Shown here: positions 7,449 through 14,865 of the stretch, piece by piece
Position numbering within the stretch: the first letter of the stretch is position 1
Layout of the letters: each line of letters opens with the position of its first letter
DNA from: Hyphomicrobium_A sp964493785
GTDB taxonomy: Bacteria > Pseudomonadota > Alphaproteobacteria > Rhizobiales > Hyphomicrobiaceae
DNA length: 64,000 nucleotides
Direction: 5' to 3'
Assembly (NCBI GenBank): GCA_964493785.1
Contig: CAZBPM010000018.1
Coordinates: 1-64,000, forward strand
Notes under the pieces: generated by a model
The model's database searches: none
What the model saw: only the letters and a program-made list of their open reading frames with translations
What the model was told of the DNA's origin: nothing
Made by a program: the position numbers and the translations under genes

Positions 7449-8849
7449 TTAGAGGCCGACCGTGGCGCGGGCGTGGAGGTCCTCCGACGCGGACACGATG
7501 CCGCGCTGGTGCAGGAGATCGACGACGCGGTGCGCCAGCTCGGCGGCGGAGGCCGTTGACGTATCGAGGACGATGTCGGGGTCCTGCGGCTCTTCGTAGG
7601 GCGAGTCGATGCCGGTGAAGTTGGGCAGGTGGCCGGCGCGGCACTTGGCGTAGAGGCCCTTGGGGTCGCGCTCCTCGCACACCGCGAGCGGGGCGGTGAC
7701 GTGGACCTCGATGAATTCGTTCGGCTGGACCAGGCTGCGTACGAACTCGCGTTCGGCCCGGAACGGCGAGATGAACGAGCACAGGACAATCAGGCCCGAG
7801 TCCACGAACAGGCGGGCGACCTCGCCAACGCGACGAATGTTCTCGACGCGGTCGGCGGCAGTGAAGCCAAGGTCCTTGTTGAGGCCGTGGCGAACGTTGT
7901 CGCCGTCGAGGAGGTAGGTGTGCTTGCCGCTCAGGGCGAGCCAGCCCTCGACGAGGTTGGCGATGGTCGACTTGCCAGCGCCGGATAGACCCGTGAACCA
8001 GATGATGCAGGGGCGCTGGTGGTTGGCGGCGGCGCGCTGCTCCTTGGAGACGGCGAACGGCTGCCAGTGCACGTTCAATCCGCGACGGAGCGCGAAATCG
8101 ACGGTGCCGACGGCGATGACTTCGTCGGTGAATAGATCGCACAGGGTGAACCGCGTCGCCTCGCCATTGGCCGCGAGCACCAGCGGCTCCTCGGTAGCGA
8201 TCGTGCAGGCGCCGATCTCGCCTGATGAAATCGTGCGTGCGGGAATGCGGCGAAGGGTGTCGAAGTCGAGCCGGTATTTCACGGTCATAAGGCTTGCGGT
8301 CGTCTTCTGGCCGGCGAGCCGCAGGCTGTATTCGCGGCCGGGCAGCAGGGCGTTCGGAGACAGGCAGGCAATGTGGGCGGCGAACTGGGCGCTGGGTGCC
8401 GCTGATTCGCCTGCGTCGGCGTGCTGTTTCCTGTTCGCTGCCAACTCAAGCAGGTGCGTGCGCAGCCCGGCCGCGGCGCTCGCCTCGTCGATCGCAGTTG
8501 CGACGGCGGATTCGAAATCGAGCTTGCCGGCGAAATCGGCGAGTGCCGCTGACAGGCGTGTCAGTGCGGCCGCGTCAGGCGCGCCACCGACAACGGCCAG
8601 CGCGATGTGACGTGCACCGCCGATTGCAGCCATTGCAGCCAAGCGTCGGGCATTGACGGAGAGAGCGTCAGAAGCGTCAACGACAACGATGGCGACGTCA
8701 GGATGGGTTTCTATGCCGCCTTCGGTGAGATCGATGTGGCTGCATAGCGCCCGAAGCTGTGAAAGCGCGGCAGGCCGACCGACGGTGTCTAAGAGGCAGA
8801 TCCTCAGGCCGGCTGTACGATCGGCTGCGTCGGGCTTGGCATTTTGCAT
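7449..8849 (-). CDS. Degenerate CysN-CysC fusion with intact adenylyl-sulfate kinase domain
   Basis: The 466-residue protein ends in a complete APS kinase domain (about 275-466): Walker A GLSGAGKST at 287-295, the DGDNVRHGLN motif near 316, ENIRRVGEVA, and the FISPFR and DPKGLYAK substrate loops. Upstream, residues about 165-270 match the last beta domain of CysN/NodQ (LLPGREYSLRL, EIGACTIAT, DFALRRGLNVHW). Residues about 50-110 resemble the second half of the CysN GTPase domain (PDVAIVVVDASD, ARHIALAVVGG). The GTPase P-loop, the DTPGH switch and the NKxD motif are gone, and the middle domain is missing. Full CysNC makes PAPS from sulfate with CysD; this form could only do the kinase step. 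It is 52 nt downstream of a sugar-phosphate isomerase gene, hinting at surface-polysaccharide chemistry. Confidence 0.85.
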   Translation of the reverse strand: MQNAKPDAADRTAGLRICLLDTVGRPAALSQLRALCSHIDLTEGGIETHPDVAIVVVDASDALSVNARRLAAMAAIGGARHIALAVVGGAPDAAALTRLSAALADFAGKLDFESAVATAIDEASAAAGLRTHLLELAANRKQHADAGESAAPSAQFAAHIACLSPNALLPGREYSLRLAGQKTTASLMTVKYRLDFDTLRRIPARTISSGEIGACTIATEEPLVLAANGEATRFTLCDLFTDEVIAVGTVDFALRRGLNVHWQPFAVSKEQRAAANHQRPCIIWFTGLSGAGKSTIANLVEGWLALSGKHTYLLDGDNVRHGLNKDLGFTAADRVENIRRVGEVARLFVDSGLIVLCSFISPFRAEREFVRSLVQPNEFIEVHVTAPLAVCEERDPKGLYAKCRAGHLPNFTGIDSPYEEPQDPDIVLDTSTASAAELAHRVVDLLHQRGIVSASEDLHARATVGL

Positions 8850-8901
8850 CCGGTAGGGCTTCCCCTGCGACGACGTCGGCCTGTCCCGGGGGCCGCCTAC
8901 T

Positions 8902-9510
8902 TTACGTCGCGCGCCGCGGGAAAACGTAGATGTCCAGTATGGCCTGGATCAGTGCGTGATGTGCAACCTCAACAAATCCATATTCGTTGGAATTCACATA
9001 AAAATTCAGATCGCCGCGTCCGCGCAACAGGTTGTCGGGCTGGAATCCGCTGAACGTCGCGATCTTCATGCCGTTGGCGCGGGCAACCTCCGCCGCCTTG
9101 AGGATATTGACCGACTGGCCGGAGCTGGAGATTGCGATGAGCAGGTCGCCCGGCAGTCCCTGAAGCTTCAGTTGCTCGGAGAAAACGTTGGTGTAGCCCA
9201 AATCGTTGCTGAGGCAGGTGAGCGCGGCCGGATCATTGAGCGACAGGGCGCGAATTCCGCCGTTCTTGAGGAACTCGATGGCGTGATGGCTGGCGATGGC
9301 GGCGCTGCCGCCGTTGCCAATCAGGACGACCTTGTTTCCGGCCTTGTGGGTTGCCCTCGCCGTGTCGGCAAGCCATTCGAAGCCGGCCTTCATGTCGAGC
9401 GGGCGGCCCTCGCCGTCGCTCACGCGGACGGCGCTAAGCGCCCGGCTGAGTTCGTCGAAATAGGACGAGATGGGATCGGCTGGCTTCGTTTCGACAACAC
9501 CCTTCAGCAC
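8902..9510 (-). CDS. SIS-domain sugar isomerase (phosphoheptose isomerase GmhA-like)
   Basis: The 202-residue protein is a single SIS domain with the GmhA-type pattern: IGNGGSAAIASHHAIEF, the second phosphate-binding loop AISSSGQSVNIL, and a C-terminal helix EVAHHALIQAILD. GmhA converts sedoheptulose 7-phosphate to D-glycero-manno-heptose 7-phosphate for LPS or other glycans. The start is the GTG at 9510, preceded by GGAGG at good spacing; the open frame to 9603 has no such signal. It heads an operon with the CysN-CysC-like gene. No other heptose gene is in the window, so the exact substrate stays open. Confidence 0.85.
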   Translation of the reverse strand: MLKGVVETKPADPISSYFDELSRALSAVRVSDGEGRPLDMKAGFEWLADTARATHKAGNKVVLIGNGGSAAIASHHAIEFLKNGGIRALSLNDPAALTCLSNDLGYTNVFSEQLKLQGLPGDLLIAISSSGQSVNILKAAEVARANGMKIATFSGFQPDNLLRGRGDLNFYVNSNEYGFVEVAHHALIQAILDIYVFPRRAT

Positions 9511-9904
9511 GCTTGTAGCCCTCCAGGACCAAATGTGTGGCGCGGTCTGCGCGCAGTCACTGCCGTGAGATCTGTGGGCACCTGATACGCCTTGGGCAGG
9601 CATTCAAGGATGAAGTAGATCAAAGGGTGGCAGGATTCGCTGTGTGACACATCCACGGGTAGCCGCAACTCTCGGGGAAAATTACGGCCAAGATTTGGGT
9701 GCCGGCCGGTTGGACCAGGGATGGAAGCGCGCAGAATGTCGCTATCCCTAATGCCTTCGCAGACAGACCTGTTTTGCCGACCACTCATGCCTGACATCAG
9801 ATAACGCCAGCTTGACACAAGGCACTCTATCACTTAGCCGCGCCCTTAACATATGCCGGCGGCATGAAGACGCGGGCCAGGGTCGAACGCGAGAAGACTG
9901 CCGC
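9511..9904. promoter_or_regulatory. Divergent promoter region between isomerase and epimerase operons
   Basis: This 394-bp gap lies between divergently transcribed operons and contains no convincing gene. A TTGACA hexamer at 9812-9817 on the plus strand is a plausible -35 for the epimerase operon, about 90 nt before its ATG; I cannot assign a confident -10. On the minus strand, GGAGG at 9520-9524 is the ribosome-binding site of the isomerase. Confidence 0.4.
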
Positions 9905-10909
9905 ATGCGCATTCTAGTAACCGGTGCCGCCGGGTTCATTGGTTACCACACTGCAAAGGCGCTCGTGGCGCAGGGGCACGAGGTCGTCGGCATCGACAAT
10001 CTCAATTCGTACTACGATGTTCGCCTAAAGGAGGACCGGCTCGCCGCGCTCGCCGGGCCGGGGTTCTCATTCCAGAAGCTGGATCTCGCCGACCGAGCCG
10101 GCATGGAACGGCTGTTTGCGGATGGCGGTTTCCAACGGGTCGTTCACCTCGGCGCGCAAGCGGGTGTTCGATACGGGATCGAGAACCCTCACGCGTATAT
10201 CGATTCCAATATCGTCGGCACGCTGCACGTGCTCGAGGGATGTCGCCGGAATGAGGTCGAGCATCTGGTGTTCGCCTCGTCGAGCTCGGTCTACGGCGCC
10301 AACACCGCGATGCCGTTCAGCGTGCATCAGAACGTCGATCATCCGCTCAGCATCTATGCCGCCTCCAAGAAGGCGAACGAGCTGATGGCGCATTCCTACG
10401 CGCATCTCTACAGGCTGCCGGTGACGGGGTTGCGCTTTTTCACCGTCTACGGGCCGTGGGGGCGGCCCGACATGGCGCCGATGATTTTCACTCGCAGGAT
10501 TCTCGCGGGCGAGCCGATCGACGTATTCAACAAGGGCCATCATGCGCGGGACTTCACCTACATCGACGATGTGGTGGAGGGCGTGGTGCGTGCGGTCGAT
10601 CGGATCCCGCAGGCCGATCCGCATTGGAACAGCGACGAACCCGATCCGGCGACGTCGTCGGCACCGTACCGAATCTACAACATCGGCAACAACAGCCCGG
10701 TGCAGCTCACCGACTTCATCGCGATGCTGGAGAAGACGATCGGCCGCGAGGCGAAGAAGAACTTCCTGCCGATGCAGCCGGGCGATGTCCCGGCAACCTT
10801 CGCCGACGTCAGCGACTTATCTGCGGATGTCGGCTTTGCACCGTCGACGCCGCTCGAGGTGGGCCTCGGACGCTTTGTTAATTGGTATCGCGACTACTAC
10901 CGCGTGTAG
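9905..10909 (+). CDS. NAD-dependent sugar epimerase, UDP-glucuronate 4-epimerase-like
   Basis: The 334-residue extended SDR has the NAD loop GAAGFIG, the HLGAQAGVRYG segment typical of UDP-glucuronate 4-epimerases (LpsL/Cap1J group), a catalytic FASSSSVYG with Thr/Ser, and YAASKKANE with Tyr and Lys. TVYGPWGRPDMA and ARDFTYIDDVV are the nucleotide-sugar motifs. It would interconvert UDP-glucuronate and UDP-galacturonate for surface polysaccharide. The ATG at 9905 starts directly with MRILVTGA, so the upstream open frame is discarded. The threonine catabolic genes follow on the same strand after 33 nt. Confidence 0.88.
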   Translation: MRILVTGAAGFIGYHTAKALVAQGHEVVGIDNLNSYYDVRLKEDRLAALAGPGFSFQKLDLADRAGMERLFADGGFQRVVHLGAQAGVRYGIENPHAYIDSNIVGTLHVLEGCRRNEVEHLVFASSSSVYGANTAMPFSVHQNVDHPLSIYAASKKANELMAHSYAHLYRLPVTGLRFFTVYGPWGRPDMAPMIFTRRILAGEPIDVFNKGHHARDFTYIDDVVEGVVRAVDRIPQADPHWNSDEPDPATSSAPYRIYNIGNNSPVQLTDFIAMLEKTIGREAKKNFLPMQPGDVPATFADVSDLSADVGFAPSTPLEVGLGRFVNWYRDYYRV

Positions 10910-10942
10910 GGATCGAACAGGCGGCGCGCCTCGGAGGCTCGC

Positions 10943-11920
10943 ATGAGAAACATCCTGGTGACCGGCGCCCTGGGGCAGATCGGCTCGGAGCTGGTTCCGG
11001 CGCTGCGCCAGCGTTATGGCGTCGACAGGGTGATCGCGACCGACCTCAAGGTGCTGCCGCCGGCGGGCGCCGCTGCGATCGCGCCCTATGATCATCTCGA
11101 CTGCACGGATCCGCACCAGCTGCACGAGGCGGTGCGCCGCTACGACATCGGCACGATCTATCACCTCGCCGCGCTGCTTTCCGCATCGGCCGAGGCGGTG
11201 CCGCAGATCGCGTGGTCGGTGAACATGAGCGGGCTCTATAACGTGCTGGAAGTGGCGCGGGGCTACGATTGCCAGGTGTTCTTTCCAAGCTCAATCGGAG
11301 CGTTCGGGCCTGAGACGCCGCGCGACCTCACTCCGCAGGTCGCGGTGCAGCGCCCGACCACGATCTATGGCGTGACGAAGGTTGCCGGTGAGCTGCTGTG
11401 CGACTACTACGCCTCGCGCTTCAACGTCGATACGCGCGGGCTGCGGCTGCCGGGTCTCGTTTCGTACGTGGCGGCGCCGGGCGGGGGGACGACCGATTAC
11501 GCGGTCGAGATCTTTCATCACGCGCTACGCTACGGCCGGTATACGTGCTTTCTTTCGGCCGATACGCGCCTCGACATGATGTACATGCCCGATGCCATCG
11601 CTGGCATGGTCAATCTGATGGCGGCGGACGAGACGCGGCTGCGATACCGCAACGCCTACAACATCACGGCGATGAGCGTGACGCCCGAGGACATCGCGGC
11701 GGCGATCCGCGTTCACATCCCCGGCTTCGAGATCGACTACGAGGTCGATCCGGTCCGGCAAGCCATCGCCGATAGCTGGCCGCGGTCGCTCGACGACAGC
11801 GCCGCGCATGCAGATTGGGATTGGGCGCCGCGGTTCGATCTTAAGGCGATGACCGCCGACATGCTGGCTCGCCTCACCGACAAGCTGAAGCTCAGATCCT
11901 CTCAAAGCAAGAAGCGTTAA
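10943..11920 (+). CDS. L-threonine 3-dehydrogenase, SDR type
   Basis: The 325-residue protein is an extended SDR beginning NILVTGALGQIGSEL, with a FPSSIGAFG serine segment and YGVTKVAGELL (catalytic Tyr and Lys). It matches the SDR-type bacterial threonine dehydrogenases rather than sugar epimerases: LRLPGLVSYVAAPGGGTTDYA and LSADTRLDMMYMPDAI are characteristic. It oxidises L-threonine to 2-amino-3-ketobutyrate with NAD. The next gene, 28 nt downstream, encodes the enzyme that consumes this product, which strongly supports the call. Confidence 0.88.
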   Translation: MRNILVTGALGQIGSELVPALRQRYGVDRVIATDLKVLPPAGAAAIAPYDHLDCTDPHQLHEAVRRYDIGTIYHLAALLSASAEAVPQIAWSVNMSGLYNVLEVARGYDCQVFFPSSIGAFGPETPRDLTPQVAVQRPTTIYGVTKVAGELLCDYYASRFNVDTRGLRLPGLVSYVAAPGGGTTDYAVEIFHHALRYGRYTCFLSADTRLDMMYMPDAIAGMVNLMAADETRLRYRNAYNITAMSVTPEDIAAAIRVHIPGFEIDYEVDPVRQAIADSWPRSLDDSAAHADWDWAPRFDLKAMTADMLARLTDKLKLRSSQSKKR

Positions 11921-11948
11921 AGCAAGAGCGTTCCTGACGGAGGCCATT

Positions 11949-13187
11949 ATGCCGATCGAGAAACTGACGCCGGTGCTCGACGCCAAACTGGAGGAGTTTG
12001 CCCAGAGCGGTCGACTGAAGGGTTCCGAGGCCGTGACCACCGGAATGGTGGAGCCAGCGGCCGGGAAGGGGCCGCGCTTTCTCATCGAGGGGCACGGAGA
12101 GCGTCCGTTCCTGCGAATGAACTCCAACAGCTACATGGGGCTGTCGTTCGCAACGCGGGTGATGGCGGCCGAGGAAGAAGCCGTGCGCCGCTACGGCGTG
12201 GGCCCTGGCGCCGTGCGCTTCATTTCGGGGACGTGGGCGCCGCACGTAAAGCTGGAGAAGCGGCTGGCCGAATTCCACGGCCGTGAGGCAGGCATGCTGT
12301 TCAGTTCGGCGTACGCCACCGTCATGGGTGTGATCCCGCCGCTGGTCTCGGACAAGACCGTGGTGATCAGCGACGAGCTCAATCACAACTCGATCATCAA
12401 TGCGATCTCGCTGGCCCGTCCGGCGGAGAAGCGGATTTACGGCCACCTCGACTTCAATGAGCTTACGCGGCAGCTCGGCGCGTTCACGAGCAAGTGCCGG
12501 CGTGCGGTGGTGGTGACGGACGGCGTATTCAGCATGCGTGGCGATCATGCGCGTCTCGATGAAATCATGCGCATCGCCAAGCAGTTCCATCCGCTCTACG
12601 CGGAAGGCGTGATCGTCATCGCCGACGATTCCCACGGTGTGGGAGCGTTTGGCGAGACCGGGCGCGGCACCGAGGAAGTGGTCGGCGGAAAGGTCGACGT
12701 ACTGATCGGCACGCTGGGGAAGGCTTTCGGAGTCAACGGCGGTTATGTCGTGAGCTCGCAGTCTGTCGTCAGCTATCTGCGCGAGACGTCGCCGTTCTAC
12801 ATCTATTCGAACCCGATCACTCCGGCCGAGGCCGAGGCTGCGCGCACCTCGGTGGAGCGCGTCGACAGCCAGGAGGGGCGGGGGCTGCTGGCGCACCTGC
12901 GAGCCATGACGGAGCGCTTCAGGGATGGGCTGCGCAAGCTCGGCCTGGAGACGGTGGCAGGAGAACATCCCGTGGTGCCGCTTCTGGTGCGCGACACCGC
13001 GCGGACGGCGGCGCTGGTAAGGCATCTGCGCGACAAAGGCATCCTGGCGACCGGGCTTGCATTTCCGGTGGTTCCGCGCGGCGAGGAAGAGATCCGCTTC
13101 CAGATCAGCGCCGACCATACGACGGCCGACATCGACGAAGCGCTCAGCGCGCTGGCCAGCTTCCGCAATTCCGGAGAAGCGGTATGA
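11949..13187 (+). CDS. kbl: 2-amino-3-ketobutyrate CoA ligase (glycine C-acetyltransferase)
   Basis: This 412-residue PLP enzyme splits 2-amino-3-ketobutyrate with CoA into glycine and acetyl-CoA. Features of the alpha-oxoamine synthase family are VRFISGTWAPHVKLE, DELNHNSII, TDGVFSMRG, the cofactor aspartate and histidine in DDSHGVG, and the PLP-binding lysine in GTLGKAFG. TGLAFPVVPRGEEEIR near the end matches Kbl better than serine palmitoyltransferase or BioF. It is preceded by the dehydrogenase making its substrate, and its stop overlaps the next start codon (ATGA). Confidence 0.9.
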   Translation: MPIEKLTPVLDAKLEEFAQSGRLKGSEAVTTGMVEPAAGKGPRFLIEGHGERPFLRMNSNSYMGLSFATRVMAAEEEAVRRYGVGPGAVRFISGTWAPHVKLEKRLAEFHGREAGMLFSSAYATVMGVIPPLVSDKTVVISDELNHNSIINAISLARPAEKRIYGHLDFNELTRQLGAFTSKCRRAVVVTDGVFSMRGDHARLDEIMRIAKQFHPLYAEGVIVIADDSHGVGAFGETGRGTEEVVGGKVDVLIGTLGKAFGVNGGYVVSSQSVVSYLRETSPFYIYSNPITPAEAEAARTSVERVDSQEGRGLLAHLRAMTERFRDGLRKLGLETVAGEHPVVPLLVRDTARTAALVRHLRDKGILATGLAFPVVPRGEEEIRFQISADHTTADIDEALSALASFRNSGEAV

Positions 13188-13771
13188 AGCCCGGCCCCGA
13201 GGAGACACGATATGAGTTCCGGCTGTTTGGTGATGACCTCGGCAAGGCGCGAGGCGCGTTCGCCGCGCTGGTCAAGGGCGAGCCGCAAGCTGCCAGCCGC
13301 GAGACCTACATCGTGACGCGGCTCAATATCGAGTCCAACGTCAAGATTCGCGGCGAGCGGCTGCAGGTGAAGACGCTGCTGGCGCGAAATGGCCCTTTGG
13401 AACAGTGGGCGCGCCCTCTCAATGCAGAATTCCCGGTGTCGATTGACGACATCGAAAACACCGTGCTACCGGCCCTGGGGCTGAATCTAGAAATCGGGGA
13501 GCGCGGCGCGCTCGGCGAAGGTGCGTTACTGGCGCTCATGGTCGATCAGCATGCGTTGGCCATAACGCAAGTTGAAAAACAGCGGACGCTGTTCGAGGTC
13601 CGAGATTGCGTGGCCGAATTCTGCGAGCTGCAGATCGGCAACGAACGAGTTCAATCGATCGCAATTGAAGCCGTCGACGCGCAAGCCGCCTTAGCCCTGT
13701 TACAGGACGTCGGCCTCGCCGATGCGCAGAACGAAAGCTATCCCTCGTTTCTGCAACGACGCCTGTTCTAG
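13184..13771 (+). CDS. CYTH-like protein of unknown function, coupled to kbl
   Basis: The 195-residue protein overlaps kbl by 4 nt (ATGA), so translation is probably coupled. It has alternating charged strands that look like a triphosphate tunnel (CYTH) fold: YEFRLF at the start, NVKIRGERLQVKTLL, then VAEFCELQIGNERVQSIAIEA and a C-terminal NESYPSFLQRRLF. The classical ExExK start of CYTH enzymes is not clear, so catalytic ability is doubtful. I do not know a link between threonine breakdown and such a protein. The fold call is an inference from pattern only. Confidence 0.55.
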   Translation: MKPGPEETRYEFRLFGDDLGKARGAFAALVKGEPQAASRETYIVTRLNIESNVKIRGERLQVKTLLARNGPLEQWARPLNAEFPVSIDDIENTVLPALGLNLEIGERGALGEGALLALMVDQHALAITQVEKQRTLFEVRDCVAEFCELQIGNERVQSIAIEAVDAQAALALLQDVGLADAQNESYPSFLQRRLF

Positions 13772-13780
13772 ACCGCGGAA

Positions 13781-14011
13781 CTAGGCGCGATCCTTGATAC
13801 CTTTCACGTGATCGGCGCAGTGGGCACAGCAGTAGATGTCGCCATCTCCGGTCTCGACGCCGTGGCCGATGACCCGGCACCCACAATGGGCACAGGTGGG
13901 AGCCAGCGCAGTTATGGCGCACTCGAAGCTGTCGAACGTCATGGTCTTGCCGGCCTTTGTGATGTCGAACGTCTTGTCGTAGTCGTTACCGCAGGTGTCA
14001 CATATGGGCAT
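13781..14011 (-). CDS. Cys-rich mini-protein, metallothionein-like
   Basis: The 76-residue protein has ten cysteines in small clusters (CDTCGN, FECAI, CAHCGC, CCAHCA), plus histidines. Residues 40-68 (CAHCGC, then IYCCAHCA) resemble the core of bacterial metallothioneins such as SmtA. It probably binds zinc. It starts 12 nt after the stop of the small membrane protein gene on the same strand, with AGAGGA upstream of the ATG, so the two form an operon. A zinc-ribbon regulator without a DNA-binding part is an alternative. Confidence 0.72.
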   Translation of the reverse strand: MPICDTCGNDYDKTFDITKAGKTMTFDSFECAITALAPTCAHCGCRVIGHGVETGDGDIYCCAHCADHVKGIKDRA

Positions 14012-14023
14012 GGGCTGATCCTC

Positions 14024-14173
14024 TTAGCGCACAAAGATGGAGACGATTCCGAGAAGCAGCATGCCTGCGAGGCCGCCTATGAAAATGAAGCGCTGGGTTG
14101 GCGTTCTCAGGATGATATCGCCCTGGCGCGCTTTGTCGGCCGGGTAGCTTGGTGCAGACTTGTTTCCAGACAT
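14024..14173 (-). CDS. Small single-pass membrane protein (49 residues)
   Basis: The minus strand encodes 49 residues beginning MSGNKSAPSYPADKARQGD, followed by one transmembrane helix (about 29-47, FIFIGGLAGMLLLGIVSIF) and ending VR. A strong GAGGAGGT ribosome-binding site precedes the ATG at 14173. The charged N-terminus and short C-terminus predict N-in orientation. Similar short proteins occur next to Cys-rich mini-proteins in related bacteria as far as I recall; function is unknown. Confidence 0.7.
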   Translation of the reverse strand: MSGNKSAPSYPADKARQGDIILRTPTQRFIFIGGLAGMLLLGIVSIFVR

Positions 14174-14253
14174 GAAAATATACCTCCTCGAAGCGGGGCA
14201 CCTCGAGGGTCAATGCGATCTGCGGGTTTGGGTTCCGCTCTCGCGCTGTAGGT

Positions 14254-14676
14254 TTAGTTGCCGCGCGTCAACTTCCCGAGCAGCTCGCCCTTGGGGAATT
14301 TCGCAGTGCGAATAACGATTCCCCACTCTCCGGCGGAGAGGCTGGCACCCTGTGCGGCTGCAAGAATGGCCGAGCCCTCGAATGGGCTGTCGACATCGCG
14401 GATCTTGACCGTGCCGCCGCCCGCGCCCTGTGGGGCGCCATAGAAAGCCGCCGAGGTCGCGTAGGAGGCGACCCCCTCGTAAGTGCCGTTCCAAGTCAGC
14501 TTATTGCTGGCGGTATCGTATAGGACGGCAACGCTGCCTGAGGCGGTGCTGGTCGCTCCCGGGACTGGCCGCAACTGGGCTTTGAGGCTGATTACTTCGG
14601 CATACGCCGGAGCGGCCAGGGCGGCGAGTGCCACAGCGGCGGCGACAATCCTCGAACGATTGGCAGTCAAGGGCAT
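14254..14676 (-). CDS. Secreted CHRD-domain protein
   Basis: The 140-residue product has a signal peptide (cleavage near APAYA-EV) and one CHRD domain: SLKAQLRPVPGAT at the start, NKLTWNGTYEGV in the middle and a C-terminal half ending GEWGIVIRTAKFPKGEL. CHRD was named from chordin and is common in bacterial exported proteins without a settled role. The ATG at 14676 follows GGGAGGG with good spacing. Single gene, divergent from the aldolase. Confidence 0.82.
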   Translation of the reverse strand: MPLTANRSRIVAAAVALAALAAPAYAEVISLKAQLRPVPGATSTASGSVAVLYDTASNKLTWNGTYEGVASYATSAAFYGAPQGAGGGTVKIRDVDSPFEGSAILAAAQGASLSAGEWGIVIRTAKFPKGELLGKLTRGN

Positions 14677-14865
14677 CGGTCCCTCCCTGGGTGGCTCCCA
14701 CCCCAGCATTCACAGCCTTTATGCCCGGACCGTGACATAGCTCATTTATGCACGCCGACGGGGCGGCAGGAAGGCCCGGATCGATTTGCAGGGCTGGTCC
14801 AGAGGCGAATTTGGCGGTATGGGCACTGCAGAAAAACATCTGCCCTTCCCTATGCGAGGATGTCC

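Noticed and set aside
9604..9833. 109-codon minus-strand open frame upstream of the isomerase
   Set aside because: No ribosome-binding site, no domain, and it overlaps the likely divergent promoter region.
11949..13187. Serine palmitoyltransferase (sphingolipid synthesis), given the ceramide-glucosyltransferase-like gene elsewhere
   Set aside because: The motifs and the adjacent threonine dehydrogenase fit Kbl; no acyl carrier protein or ceramide synthase is nearby.
11892..13208. 438-codon minus-strand open frame across kbl
   Set aside because: Antisense shadow of a conserved PLP enzyme; no start signal and no domain.
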